Shown here one piece after another: positions 32,217-44,228 of a stretch of DNA of 64,000 nucleotides (positions are counted from its first letter, which is position 1; each line of letters begins with the position of its first letter). Origin of the DNA: Gymnopus androsaceus JB14 (Eukaryota; Basidiomycota; Agaricomycetes; Agaricales; Omphalotaceae); the NCBI GenBank assembly GCA_009733575.1, contig ML769624.1, forward strand, positions 1 to 64,000, written 5' to 3'. The notes beneath the pieces were generated by a model that was given only the letters and a program-made list of their open reading frames with translations, was not told the origin of the DNA and searched no databases. Position numbers and translations under genes: made by a program.

Positions 32217-32825
32217 TAGCAGAAAGATTGCTAGGGTCAAAAAATAATATAGGGCATGGCTGCTCAAGGGCAGGACCAGGGTTCAGAGCACTTTTCGAGC
32301 ATTGAGTAGAGCAGAAGGAGGGCAAATTGGCGCCGGAGGGACAGAAGTAGAATGCAGCAGCATGTAGGTATTATTCTAAGGTAGATGATTATAAGGAGAT
32401 GGGTCATCGTCAGGCCTTGGTTCATTTCCAGACACTCCTTGCACCTGCTATCCACCCGCTGATGTTTTCCGTGCTTCCTGACCATCCGCGGATACTTCCC
32501 ACACTCATTCCCTAAATTGCGGGCGCTTTCCATGCTTATTTACCATTTATCCCGCCTGCTGGGCACTTTCTACATGTGACTACCAGTTATCCTGCCTCCC
32601 GAATGCCTCCTGCACTTGGTAACTATCCATCAGGCCCTCCCGACAACTTACACAGCCTCCACCCCCAGTCCATGTACCCTAGTCTGTTATTACCATTGTT
32701 ACCAAATTGATCCCATTTTGCTTCTGTCTCTGTCTCTGTCTCTCTGTTCTTTCTGTTCCAACCAGTTGTGCTTTCCGAGCTCCATTCGAAGGCTCACTGT
32801 CATCTGCATTAACTGCGAGGCTCCA
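32217..32825. other. Upstream remains of the copia relic, unresolved
   Basis: The minus-strand piece SALEQPCPILFFDPSNLSA borders the MITE and probably belongs to the gag N-terminal side. The remainder shows no clear frame. A TCTCTG microsatellite lies at about 32723-32746. Confidence 0.35.
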
Positions 32826-33861
32826 TCACCAGCAAAAATGGTCTGGGCCTTGGATGACCTGAGGACACCTAAGGACTACAGGTCTCCTAGGACAGCCAGG
32901 ACACCCAGGACACCTAGGTCTCCCAGGCTTTCATAAGTCCACCCCCTTATTCCTGGGCTTCTTGAAGGAGTCCTGAGGAAGCCTGAGGGAACCTGAGGAA
33001 ACCTGAGGGAACCTGGGGAAACCTAAGGGAGCCTGAGGAAGCCTGGGAAGCCTGAGGCAACTTGAGGCAACCTAGGGATACTTCTGCTGAGTTATACAAG
33101 CCAAAAAATAATTCTCATAGTTTATTATTCAGCTGTATCTTTTTGCTCAATTTCCACATTTATCTTACTGAAACCGTATTACCTCATTAAACTCATGGAT
33201 ATCTGACTTATTTCAAGGTGAACTTGTTTTTCGAGACTCTTAATGTTTGACTAGCTTTAACTTATGACTCGGAACACCTCACTTAAGTATTTTTAACTCA
33301 AGTTCAAGTATACTAACATATTTATCAAGTTTACTGTTACTTCATGATGAATCTGATTGGACCCCATCAACAGACTTTTAATTGTAAACAGTCTACAGGT
33401 GCCCACGCGGTTTGGCGCTTATTTGGGCGCTTATTTTACGCACTTATATGTAGATAACTTCCAATAATTGGGGTGTCTACTGTTCTTTTAACAATATTTA
33501 TACACATTATAATTCAATGTACTAGTTTATTGAAGCTATTTAGCTTGTAATCCTAGTTCTAGATTAATCTCAGGCTGTCTCAGGCTTCCTCAGGCTTCTT
33601 CAGGCTGCCCCAGGTTCCCTCAGGTTGTACTCAGGTTGTGTTCAGGTTGTGTTCAGGTTGCACTCAGCTTGTGCTCAGGTTGTGCTCAGGCTGCAATGAG
33701 GCTCCCTCTGGTGATATCAGGATTTGGACGGATTCCTAGGTAGCCTAAGTCACCCTCAAGTGATATCAGGATTTGGGAAGTTTCCTAGGTTGCCCAGGTT
33801 GCCCAGGTCATCTTGGTCTAACCTATAGGCTATCCCATGCCCAGACCATATTTGCTGATGA
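32826..33861. mobile_element. CCTAGG/CCTGAGG foldback element, about 1 kb
   Basis: The left end CAGCAAAAATGGTCTGGGCC and right end (reverse complement CAGCAAATATGGTCTGGGCA) are inverted. Both arms consist of CCTGAGG, CCTAGG and CCCAGG short repeats in opposite orientation, around an AT-rich centre (33080-33560). The right end recurs as a solo fragment at 8526-8650. No coding capacity; target duplication not clear. Confidence 0.65.
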
Positions 33862-33952
33862 TCTGTAGATACCAAATCTACATCCGGAGCTCACTGTCTT
33901 CTATCTCTGTTTACGACTTTACGACCAAAGCTCCCCAGGAGCTACCATCTGC

Positions 33953-34090
33953 TTTTGCCCTATTCTGTCCACTCCCATGCTATTTCCGTCCGCTTTCACC
34001 CAATACCATCCGCTCCCACGCTCTTTCCATCCGCTTTCACCCAATTCCATCCGCTCCCATGCTATTTCCGTCCGCATTTGCTGTATTCCA
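33953..34090. repeat. Short minisatellite, TTTCCATCCGCTTTCACCCA units
   Basis: About four imperfect units alternate CCATCCGCTCCCA and TTTCCATCCGCTTTCACCCA. Confidence 0.65.
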
Positions 34091-34321
34091 CCTGCATTAT
34101 CTATATTTGGACTTATTACACCTTTTTGAACCACCCTTTCATCCATATTCCATCTGCTTCCACTCATTTCTGGTCATCAGACCACAATACCACCCGCTTC
34201 CTCCTGATTACATCATCGGGTGGCCTGTACACTGTTCCTTGCACCTCTGAGGCTTGTACTGTTCCATACAACACTCATACTACTGTCCAGACCCACCTTA
34301 CAGCACGGTTACCCCAGGTGG

Positions 34322-34756
34322 TCACATTTGGTCTCCACCTACATCTAGGTGCAAGACATTCGGGATACATTGGTTCGAGATCTGTTTTGTGCACCGGATC
34401 TCACAGTCATTGTCAGAAGGATGAATGTAATAAGAACTGTGTTGTGTATTGGAGCCAAGGGATGGAGTCGAGGATGCAGAACTCATCACAGAAACAGGAT
34501 GAGACCGGAGACATTTTTCCTGCTGCTCATGAATCAGCATGCGCGGGGGAGCCATTGGCTCAACAGGTACATTGGGAAGTGGACATTCAGTACGTAGCGG
34601 ACTATTTTGGTTTTGGAACATGAGTTGTAAAGTGTTTGGAATCAACATGGGTAAAGAACCAAGAGAAGAAGGAAAGAATGAGAAAGTATAAGGTGTATCA
34701 TTTACAAGTAATGCACTAGATGATACCCTTAAGCAAAATATCCCAATAACTGTCAT
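34322..34756 (-). CDS. Hypothetical ORF (144 aa)
   Basis: ATG at 34754-34756, open for 144 codons, Ser- and Pro-rich. No recognised domain; it includes SSASSTPSLGSNTQHSSYY. It may be the N-terminal part of the gag of the copia relic at 29.8-32.8 kb, separated by the foldback insertion, or a chance frame. Confidence 0.25.
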   Translation of the reverse strand: MTVIGIFCLRVSSSALLVNDTPYTFSFFPSSLGSLPMLIPNTLQLMFQNQNSPLRTECPLPNVPVEPMAPPRMLIHEQQEKCLRSHPVSVMSSASSTPSLGSNTQHSSYYIHPSDNDCEIRCTKQISNQCIPNVLHLDVGGDQM

Positions 34757-34979
34757 GAGCCATTTTGCAAAAGATCATGATGAGGATACAAAGGGTTTTC
34801 GGTAAATATTTTGGGCAGTCCAGCCAAGCCATTGGCAAGTTGGCAAGGTGGGTGCTACTGATTATCTCTCATCCAGTGCTTATTTCATTGTTTTGCGAAA
34901 TATTTAGCAAGCTTTTCAACTCTTTTGGCAAATATATGCAATTATCATTGATGCTTGAAAAAGGGTAAGTTGGGTGCTT

Positions 34980-35960
34980 ATTTCATGCGCATGCCCGTCC
35001 ACTGGCAGGGCACTTATTTTCCAAAAAAAGTTGATCATGGGGTCCTATAAATCCCCAAAAAATCATGAAAAATACTCAAAATATTCAGGGGGTGGGGTTA
35101 GGTGCACTAGTGCTTTATTTTCCGAAAAAAATTGATCACTGGGTCCCATAAATCCCCAAAATAAATTGTGAAAAATGCTCAGAATATTCACAGGGTGGGG
35201 TTACCTACATGAGCTCTTAATTTATCCATTTGAATGCTTATGGGTGCCTATTTTCCAAAAACATTTACAGCACTTTTGGAAATCCTTGTCAAAAATTGAT
35301 TTGGTGATGGAATAAATAAATGTAATTCTAGAAAGGGAATCCAATAGAAAAACCCTTAGTTACACTACTGCAATTCAAGTTTGAGCGCCCTCCGCCACTC
35401 CCTCATAGAGGAGTGCTGCATGTGCACCCTCCACTGCACATACTAACCAATCCCAAAAATCAGTGTCCAACTGTAGAATTATAACCTCAACCTAGTGAGG
35501 CTGATTATTTATCCAAAGTGGGTTAACAGTTAGTATTTGGGCTTGGTCACTGTGCTGGGCAGCATCCAGCACAGTGAACAAGTTCAGGAATAACCATAAT
35601 GGTTGCCTCTGACAGCAGGCGGGAAGGCTCGGGAAGGGTGCATCTCTATAGAGATCTTTTCGGAATTACATTTATTTCTAAATGATGAAGCTGTCAAAAT
35701 TCAATTTTGACAAGGATTTCTGAAAGCACTGTAATTGCTGGGTCCCCTAAATCCCCATAAAATCATGAAAAATGCTAAAAATATTCAGGGAGTGGGGTTA
35801 GGTGCACTAGCACTTAGATTATCCATATCTTATTGGGTGCTGATGGCCACTTATTTTCCAAAAAAAACTCAATCATTGAATCTCATTGATCCCCAAAATC
35901 ATAAAAAATCCTAAAAATATTCTGAGAGTAGATTTGTTGTGCATGCTAACACTTAATTTG
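34980..35960. repeat. Left array of a large inverted repeat
   Basis: Diverged tandem units carry AAATCCCCAAAAAATCATGA, AATATTCAGGGGGTGGGGTT and AGGTGCACTAGTGCTT words. The same words occur in reverse complement at 37670-38400. A TA-target MITE (35268-35731) interrupts the array. Confidence 0.7.
35268..35731. mobile_element. TA-target MITE, 464 bp
   Basis: Left arm CAGCACTTTTGGAAATCCTT and right arm (reverse complement CAGTGCTTTCAGAAATCCTT) are inverted over about 65 bp and flanked by TA (35266-35267 and 35732-35733). The interior has a hairpin, CACTGTGCTGG-gcagcat-CCAGCACAGTG, near 35549-35577. A truncated relative lies at 40450-40630 inside the Mutator-like element. Confidence 0.75.
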
Positions 35961-36959
35961 CACTTCCACATAAGGAAATGGAATACAAACTACTGTACTG
36001 TTTTTTGTGACTGTGATCCTTTTAGCAAAATTTTGAATTGACCACTGCATGGTGTAGCTACATGACTCACAGAAATTTTACCACTCAAAACCCCAAAATT
36101 GCTATTTCTGGATACTTTTGGGTAGGGGTTATGTCAAATGGATTTGCCTGTAGTCAGTAGTAACCAGTGATGTAGTCAAATTTTGCCTTGCTGGAGACCC
36201 TCTGTGACCTGTGACTATGAGTATTGCTATAACTTGTACTCATAACTCAATGATACTAAGTACCAGTACCATGTTATGACAATACTCATAATAAATAAGT
36301 ACCTATCCTAGGTACTAGCACTACCATTAGTAACTCTCAGCAAGCAACTCAGAGTTGCCTTTAGTATAAGGCAAGGGCGCGAGACCTCATCGGGTGCATG
36401 CATGAGATAAGAAACCTAAGATGAGAGGTATACTCATCCCTCAAGAAAATAGTGACAATCTCTTGAGTTTTGTCGGGGAAGCCAGCGCTGTCACCGCCAG
36501 ATCGCAGTGACCAGTCTGGGGTGGAAAAAGACCTGAGGTCTTGACCAGACTCAAACGGAACTGTACGCTGACTCTGGTACACAAGGGGAATGGTTTAAGG
36601 AAGGGAAGAGTCAGCAAAGCGCAAACCCCCCAAACCTTCAAACCTTGCCCCAAGCGTCATAGCTTAAATAACTTAGATAACTTAGATTTATAAAAGAAAA
36701 TGGAATAAAAATGGGATGGTGGGTGGGTCCAAAAATCTCGGGCTTGGAGAGAACAAGAATGAGGAGAATGCTTTCCACGCACACCAGACAATGGTGGCGG
36801 GAAGCAAAAGAGATGCTGACATGCACCACAATTCTGGTCTCAATGCAGACATCAGTCATTGTGCCTGTGTCAGCTGTATTGATACCAGACTCTCTTCTCA
36901 TCTCCGGTGCTCCCTTGCCTTATCTAACACTTACGCTAGCCGTTCTCAAGCTCACGTAG
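35961..36959. other. Centre of the inverted arrangement, no clear gene
   Basis: Frames such as the minus-strand one at 36361-36582 show no family similarity. TAGTAACTC/GAGTTACTA words begin near 36330 and lead to the following minisatellite. Confidence 0.3.
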
Positions 36960-37650
36960 CTTCAGCTAGCAAATCACTAGTAGGTAAGTCAGAGTTACTA
37001 GCAGTAATTAGTAGGATGTAACTTAGAGATACTAGTGGTAATCAATATTAAGTATTTCGGAGTCACCAGTAGTAATCAGTAGTATGTAACTCGGAGTTAC
37101 TAGTAGTAGTCACCAGTGAGTATCTTGCAGTTACCAGTAGTGATTAATAGTAAGTAACTTATGGTTACTAGTAGTGATTAGTAGTAAGTATCTCGGAGTT
37201 ATTAGCAGTGATTAGTAGTAAGTATCTCAGATTTACTAATAGCAATTAGTAGTAAGAAACTCGGAGTTACTAGTAGTAATTAGTAGTATGTATTTTGGAG
37301 CTACCAGTAGTAATCACTAGTAAGTATTTCGGAGTTACCAGTAGTAATTACTAGTATGTAACTCGGAGCTACTAGTAGTAAGTATCAAGTTGGAGCTACC
37401 AGTAGTGATTAATAGTAAGTAACTCGGAGCTACTAGTGGTAACTAGTAGTAAGTATCTCGGAGTCATTAGCAGTAATTAGTAGCAAGTAACTTGGAGTTA
37501 CTAGTAGTAATTAGTAGTAAGTAACTCGGAGCTACCAGTACCAGTAGTGATTAATAGTAACTAACTCATGGTTACTAGTAGTAATTAGTAGTAAGTATCT
37601 CGGAGTTCCTGGCAGTAATTAGTAGTAAGTAACTCAGAGCTACTAGTGGA
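36960..37650. repeat. Minisatellite of AGTAGTAAGTAACTCGGAG units
   Basis: About 18 units of 30-40 bp contain ACTAGTAGTAATTAGTAG and GTAACTCGGAGTTACTAG. Each unit is itself partly palindromic (GTAACTCGGAGTTAC). Confidence 0.85.
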
Positions 37651-37669
37651 GCCCAATGTCTAACCTTTC

Positions 37670-38400
37670 TGTCACAAAAATAAGCACTGGTGGGTGGGTA
37701 TGTAGCTCCCCAAATAAAGTATTATTATGATCTTTTGAAAAGGATTTCATACTATGTATCTAGAAATTAACTACCAGCGTACACAAACCCATCCCCTAAA
37801 CAGTTTCAGTATTTTTCATCATTTCTGAGATTTAAGGACCCCAATGATACCTTTTGAGGTAAATGAATGTTGGCAGGTGGGTATGCTCCCCCTATTGGCT
37901 GAAACATTACATAACATATTTAAATTAATCACTAGTATGGTAACTCTCCCCCGGAATATTTTCAGTATTTTTTATCATGTTTTTGAGCATTTACAGAGTC
38001 CAATAACTGACTTTTCATATGGGAAAACAAGCACCAGTAGGCCCTCCTGAAATATAATATTGTTATAATATTTTGCAAAAATCCTGTACAATGTGAAAAT
38101 TAGGCACTAGTGCACCTAGCCCCACCCCTTAGCCATTTCTAGTATTTTTAATGATTTTTTGGTGATTTATGGGACCCAGTGATCAGTTCTGTTCGAAAAA
38201 TAAGTGTCCATAAGTACCTAATTGGATAAATTAAGTACTAGTGCACCTAACCCCACCCCCTGAATATTTTTAGTATTTTTCAGGATTTTTTGGGGATTTA
38301 TGGGACCTCATTATCAATTCATTTTGGAAAATAAAGCACTAGTGCACCTAACCCCACCCCCTGAATATTTTGAGGATTTTTCATGATTTTTTGGGGATTT
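37670..38400. repeat. Right array of the large inverted repeat
   Basis: The array repeats CACTAGTGCACCTAACCCCA, CCCCCTGAATATTTT and TTTTTTGGGGATTTATGGGA. These are reverse complements of the words at 34980-35960, so the two arrays could pair across about 2 kb. Confidence 0.7.
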
Positions 38401-38429
38401 ATAGAAAATATTGAAATCAAAAAGTATCA

Positions 38430-38960
38430 ATGTACCTTACAGAACAACTCAATCTTCTGCATATCAATGAGAACTGTTATATCCTTCTGTGGCTGGTCCT
38501 TGACAATCTGCTTTGCAAGCTCAACATATTCACTGGAGTTTTCGATGTCGGGAACCTCTTTCACCCTGGAAATGTGGTCAGTGAAAACCGAACTTGGGAA
38601 CATGAATCATAGTTCTTTGGAGGGATATGGATCTTCACTGGGAAAAAGTGCTTTGAAGTTGACTTGTAGCATGTATGAAATCCGTATTTTCTGAGAATAT
38701 CATTTTGAAAGAGCAAGTAGTTGTCATCCTGCATCGTGAATGTGAATTCAATCAGTTTGGTTTTCACCCTGACATCTTTCTTCAAAACCAATCTCTTCTT
38801 CAAGCCTTTACCGGTTTTGACAGCAGAATATGTCACGAGCTGAAGGCTCAAGGTAGACGTGAAAGAGTCATCATCTTCTCCGTTGGATGTCATTGTGGGG
38901 GAGGTAAACAGCTGGAGTGCTGCTGGAGCTGCTTGGCCGCTTATGCTGAAGTAGGTGCTT
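38430..38960 (-). pseudogene. Unidentified protein fragment
   Basis: The minus-strand frame (38893 to 38561, continuing to about 38430) reads LVLKKDVRVKTKLIEFTFTM, then YGFHTCYKSTSKHFFPVKIH and PDIENSSEYVELAKQIVKDQ. It looks like genuine protein with even composition. I recall similar N-terminal modules in transposon-associated basidiomycete proteins but cannot name it. A related-looking fragment may be at 41594-41851. No start or complete end. Confidence 0.3.
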
Positions 38961-39189
38961 AATTTGTTTTTGTTTTTGTATTCCGCAGGCTAACAAAAAG
39001 CGCTGTAAAGTCAGATGTAATGTTTTCCGAATCTTACAAGTTTTGTGTAAAAAGCCCCAGCCTAGGGCTTTCTGAAATTGAGGCCAGGCCAAAGGCCCGG
39101 CTTTTGATGGCCTGGTTTGGCTCAGCTTGGCGCAGTCCGTGGCTTTAGGCCGAGCCGGCACATCACTAGGCTGAAGCATAATGGAAAAT

Positions 39190-39890
39190 AATTAATTTTA
39201 ATACATATATGAAATGTGATTTTTCAAAGTACTATGGAAAAAATATATTAAAGTTGCCTGGATCATTATCACAATTGATGTAAATTACTTAAAACTTATA
39301 GTTAGAATTACAGGTAACTTCTCATGAGGCTTCAGGCATGTCCACTCTGTAAATTTCTTGTAAGTTGCTTGTATCATTACTGTAATTTGTCTAAATTCCT
39401 GGAAACTTACAGGTAAACTTACAGTTAGCTTTTTGTGTGACACAATAACTCTGCAAGTATCCAAGGAACTTTTCCATGTTACAATGATATAACAGGTAAT
39501 AACAATAGCTGTAAGTTTATTGTAATTTGCCCCAAAGTTTTCCTATCAGTTGTCCAAGATACAAGAAATTTTTTGGCAAGCTTACAGAAGATTTTTTGTG
39601 TGATATAATCACCCTGTAAATTTCCTATATGTATCCAATCTTACAAAGATATTACAGGGAACAAAAAATTTCTGTAAGTTTCTTGTAAGTGAAAGCAGCT
39701 CACAGTAAAACTTCTTATGTGAAAAATAACTTCATAATTTTCCTGCAGGTAATCTATGTTACAAGAATCTTACTAGAAAAAGCTCCATGTAAAACAAAAA
39801 ATTTACAGGAAACTTCTGCAGAAATCCGGTCCCCATAAATTTACTGTAAGTTTCCCATAAGTCAAATCTTATGGGGTTTTTCACCCGGTG
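39190..39890. repeat. AT-rich TAAGTTT-type repeat
   Basis: Loose repeats of TGTAAGTTTCTTGTAAGTT, TTACAGGTAA and ATGTTACA words; no coding frame. Similar in style to 1-360. Confidence 0.5.
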
Positions 39891-40188
39891 AGAGAAAAAT
39901 ATATCCTAAAGTTGAAGAAGACTTTGTATGGACTAAGACAATCTGGCTACAAATAGTATGAAATGCTGACTAGCAGTCTCAAGGAAATTGGTTTCACACC
40001 TGTAGAGAAGGATCATGCAGTCTTTCAGGAATGCATTGGATCAGACATCATTATTCTAGCACTTCATGTTGATGACATTGTAATGATTGTAACTTCTCTC
40101 ACATTAATGCATGAAACTCAGGCTCAAATCTCAGAACTATACCAAGTCACCCTCTTAGAACCAATTGATTGGTTACTTGGAATGAAAG

Positions 40189-41122
40189 GGATTATTCCAT
40201 TTGACAACCCCCTTGTTGTGAAACAACCCTTTCCTTATCTAACAACCCGGTTGTTGTCACAAATGGTCACAGTTCACCAAATATGTCAAATAAGCAAACA
40301 TTGAGTATTTCATAAATTTTTTTATTGTGACTTACTGATTTTCTTCAGAATAAGGAGGGTAGGGAAGCAATGGCCACAAGCAGTGAGGGTCAAGGACATT
40401 TGAAGCGGCTAGCTAAGTACGTAAACAATGGATTGAGTACAAAATATTACAGCATTTTTGGAAAACCTTGTCCAAATCAATTTTGTTGATGGCAATAACT
40501 CAATAAATAAATATAATTCTGAAAGGGAAGCACTCTTCCTGCTGTCAGACAACTGCCACGTCAGCCTCATATTCTGGTGGTTGAGCTTGTTCACTGTGTT
40601 GGGCAACATCCAGCACAGTGAACAAGTACAAAATACTGACTATCCTACCCTTGATCTAGACAAGCAGTCAGCCTTGTAACCTTGTTATACGTATACTAGC
40701 ATGCTGAGAGGTACTTAGTATCCAGTATGCATAACTTTACAGTCAGATTTTAGTAGTCTACTCTGTGATATGGTGTGCAGTGGAGGACATGCATGGAGCA
40801 CTCACCATTGAGTTGCAGTTACATAAGTAGCATAACCAAGGGAATTTCTATTGGATACAGTACTATGAAAGAACTTGAAATACAAGCAGTATGTATCATG
40901 TAAGAGCTTAGGTACCCAATGCCATCTAGTACCATAGTAGCAGTGGCAAAATGCAAGTAAGCACTAGCTTAGACAAGGTCACAAGGACATAAATATTTGA
41001 AGAAAAAAAAAGCAAAGTCACACTTTAATATGTGTGACAGGGTTGCTGAATAACACTTCAAGAGGGTTGTCAGATAAGGGGGGGTGGTTGTCAAGCAAGG
41101 GGGTTGTCAAATAGAATGATCC
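40189..41122. mobile_element. Mutator-like non-autonomous element, 934 bp
   Basis: 27-bp TIRs begin GGATTATTCC (left) and GGATCATTCT (right, reverse complement), and both continue ATTTGACAACCCCCTTG; they differ at two positions. A perfect 9-bp duplication GAATGAAAG lies at 40180-40188 and 41123-41131. Removing the element plus one duplicate restores the copia frame LLGMKVTRD. The interior is non-coding, has extra GGGTTGTC words near both ends, and contains a fragment of the 464-bp MITE. Confidence 0.9.
40450..40630. repeat. Fragment of the 464-bp MITE family
   Basis: It begins TACAGCATTTTTGGAAAACC, follows the left arm of 35268-35731, and includes the hairpin CACTGTGTTGG-gcaacat-CCAGCACAGTG. 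The right arm is missing. Confidence 0.6.
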
Positions 41123-41593
41123 GAATGAAAGTAACTAGAGATTGTGCAAATCGGAAAACTTCTCTCTCACAGGAAGCTTTCATTGAATCAGCCCTTAGAG
41201 AAATGAATATTGCAGACTGTAGACCACTTGCAACGCCTATGGACGCAAATGGACACCTTTCAAAAGATCAATGTCCTACTGATCCTCTTGAAATTGCAGA
41301 AATGGCTCATGTACCATTTCGCAAAGGTACAGGAAAAATTAATTGGGTATCAATTGGAACGTGTTCAGATTTATGTTTCGCATTTTCAGATATTTCACAA
41401 TATCTGGCTAATCCATGATGCATACATTGGGAAGCATTTAAACATTTTCTCCGATACTTATAAGGTACAAAACACTGGAAACTCACATATGCAGGACCCG
41501 ATCGGAAACTGGGCCTTGAAATATATTCTGATACATATATAGGCTCATCCATATGCAGATAAATTTACGGAAGAGTACCTTTCTTTTGCAGTA

Positions 41594-41900
41594 TCACGGA
41601 TCTTGTTGACCATAGACTGAAAGCTTGAATCCGAGGTAACGGGTACCTTTGGACTCTTCTCCGGCATCGAGAAATGCCACTCGAAGCTCAATAACTAACC
41701 AGGACTTCCACAGCACCAGAGACAAGTGACAAAAAGTCGTCCAAGGAACATATGAGGTCAACATTAAGTGGACCACATGCTCGAAGGGAAGGCTTTGTTT
41801 TTGACTTCCTCTTCTTCGTAGTTGAGGATGCCGGCTTCTTGAGCAGATCATAGATGTGCAACTACTTCAAACTTGGAGATTACATTGGAGGGAGAAACTC
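41594..41900 (-). pseudogene. Unidentified protein fragment
   Basis: Minus-strand frames read KKRKSKTKPSLRACGPLNVD and EWHFSMPEKSPKVPVTSDSS with a frameshift between them. A basic segment is followed by a mixed domain, similar in feel to the fragment at 38430. No name assigned. Confidence 0.25.
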
Positions 41901-41980
41901 CAGAGGCTGCTGCAGCTGTGGAAGTAGGCGGCTTGGAAGGACATCCTGGACCGCGACGAGAATCTTGGAAAGCTCTAAGG

Positions 41981-42060
41981 GCATCAGCAAAACCTGTATT
42001 TTGCATTTTAATTCCCACAGCAATACTATTACTAATTATTTATTTTCAACAAAAAAGAAA
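41981..42060. repeat. Left-end fragment of the CATCAGCAAAA MITE
   Basis: CATCAGCAAAACCTGTATTT and TTTTAATTCCCACAG match 25594 onward with one or two changes; the right end is absent. Confidence 0.7.
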
Positions 42061-42366
42061 ATCGGTCCTGCCAAGGTTTTCCGAAAACTCTGTTAAGCCT
42101 GACTGGAACTCTACATGAGATATGTTGAATAAAATGGAATAATAAACTTTACATATTGAGCATTATACAGTGAAGCTCAAAATATCTACTAGCATGTTTC
42201 AATATGTGCTATGAAGAGGGCACTTATTATTTCCAATGAAAGAGAAGGAAGCATAGAGAATAGTAGAGAAATTGAAAAAAAAACCCCTACAATGTTCCAC
42301 AACCTTTGCACTTCTCAAGGAATGCCGGAAATGGTAGCACTGTATTATCCCCACTTCCTTGAATGT
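42061..42366. other. 3' flank of the membrane-protein gene
   Basis: No gene recognised; AT-rich. Confidence 0.3.
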
Positions 42367-43668
42367 TCACTGGTCATTTCCAGCCTCGAGATGCTTCCCA
42401 AGGCAGTGGTCGTAAGACTGAACCTGGTCCTTCAACACTCGAACTTTTAGTGGTATGGCTGGTTCGGATGAAGCGACACTCCCTTCAAACCCGATAGCAG
42501 TACTTCCTGAGGACAGGTTCGAAAGTTGTGGCCTGTTTGGGCCCTTCCTAGCGTAGGATGGACCAGGAAGTGAGTAGCCATTTGACGTGTGCACTGTTGG
42601 AGACCCATCTGCTTCAGTGAGTCCAAATATAATTTGCCGAAATACAAGGCAAGCCATAGCACTCTGTGTTGCTGTTGCTGGAATGCTACACATTACCCTG
42701 TAGACTGGTGGCAAGCTTTGCGATCCGACGAGAACTATGACAACAACATTCCAAGACACAGCAAACCTATAAACCAAAATCAATACTCAGGTAAGGTTCC
42801 TGATTGTTTCTCTCACAGATAGTATTTCTGACCTCCTCGTAGGAGAGCTGCGGATAAACGAGGAATGGTGTTCCGTAATCCAAAGAATGTTTGCAAACGG
42901 GGACGAGCACCATCTTCCATTACACCGTTCGTAAGGATACGATATGCAATGCTGCTGAAGATGATGCTGTCAAAAATGACTGCAGAAATTGGCCCTGCCT
43001 CCTCCCAGACCTGAGCCACCACATTGATGCACTGCATTGTTGTTCCAATGTGTGCCCCGCGAATACCAATTGGTGTTACCATGACACAGCCAAAAAGTCC
43101 CAACCAGGCAAAGCACAACATCCCCCTAACATACTCGTTGTTTTTCCATACTGCCAACGCACGAAGGAGGAAAAGCATTGCAGTACTGCTTTGGGCCAGT
43201 GTATTACAAATACCCAAAGAGATTTGCAGAGCATTGCAATTTGACACACTTCCGACTGGATGGAACTTCAGAATATGTTCAACGTGCTCGGTACATTGCT
43301 TACCTTGAAAAACAAAGGATGTGATAATGTAAGCCAGAGTGAAGACTCTTCAGATTGGGCACATAGGTTAGTACAATGGAAGGTTTTTGAGAAGATAAAT
43401 CCACCTGGAAGCGTAATAGGCTATTGTCGGAAAACGGATACGGTGTTTGAACAATAGCTTATAATCAGAAGAGAGATTGACAGCAATGTCCCACATATAT
43501 GCCTGTATCAACATGTTAGCTCCTCGTCATTCGGGGTACCATGACACTTACTCCAAGTGTGATGGCATAAAGATAACGAGATACTTCAAACTGGTTGGCC
43601 AAATCTGGAGCAAGAAATGCCAGAGGAGTGTTGGGATTAGGAAGGTTATTGGGGTTTGGATTTGACAT
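42367..43668 (-). CDS. DUF6533-like multi-pass membrane protein
   Basis: Exons on the minus strand: 43668-43552, 43502-43405, 43347-43304, 43255-42817 and 42766-42367. They total 1098 nt, giving 365 aa with an uninterrupted frame and GT-AG introns of 42-57 bp. The N-terminal part (YLYAITLG, YMWDIAVNLSSDYKLLFKHR) and the later IGIRGAHIGTTMQCINVVAQ are what I know from the basidiomycete DUF6533 group of seven-helix proteins. Hydrophobic segments follow each other up to PPVYRVMCSIPA; the C-terminus is a Ser-rich soluble tail. The molecular role is unknown; such proteins are GPCR-like in topology only. The start codon at 43668 is the first ATG in the frame. The gene appears intact. Confidence 0.82.
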
Positions 43669-44228
43669 GCTTCGGTACAAGAGTGCAGGCACCCAAAAGG
43701 TCCAAAGGAGACAACATCTTTAAAGCACTCACGCACATCATGATCGGATGATGTATCCATGTGTCCGTTTAATGGCGGTCATTTTTTCTTGAGTTATTGA
43801 ATGGCGAACTCACATGGGTTCTTTCAAAACATGTTAGGTCGTAGCTAGCACTGCATTGATTGATCCAAGATTTTTTTGGCTTGTCAACCCGAAAGGAAGA
43901 GCACGGTAATCTGGTTTCCAGGCTTAGTATCTTTTAATACACATATATAATACATCAGTATCATACTATATGTATTTTGGGATTCATCAAAAGCGTTGAC
44001 CTCGGTGTATCCAGTGCGGCAACCCGCCATCGGTAAATCTCAGAACAGTTTTCCATAAACTCGGCTTGATGCAGTTTCAATCATCGATAGTTACGCCAAA
44101 AACAAACAACAAAATTGTCAGGGTGTGCATCAGGTATCTGTCAAAGCGCTCTAGTTAGTTTCATCATCTGCGTGCTTTCCATCTCCGCAGCGCCTGCATC
44201 AAGCCCGAATAGAACGCACTTTACAATA
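43669..44228. other. Upstream region of the membrane-protein gene
   Basis: No gene or repeat recognised. It should hold the promoter of the minus-strand membrane-protein gene. Confidence 0.3.

Larger units (their letters stand above)
39905..41590 (+). pseudogene. Ty1/copia RT-RNase H fragment split by a Mutator-like element
   Basis: Plus strand: LKKTLYGLRQSGYK (39905-39950), the catalytic LHVDDIVMIVTS near 40063-40098, and IDWLLGMK up to 40188. After the insertion at 40189-41122 the frame resumes as VTRDCANRKTSLSQEAFIES, then RPLATPMDANGHLSKDQCPT and KLGLEIYSDTYIGSS near 41508-41553, where RNase H begins. A stop follows SGYK and frameshifts occur near 41417. Both ends are truncated. Confidence 0.8.

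Noticed and set aside
33837..34623. Overlapping plus-strand frames of 137 and 222 codons
   Set aside because: They cover a minisatellite and start without ATG context; no domain. The opposite strand is equally open.
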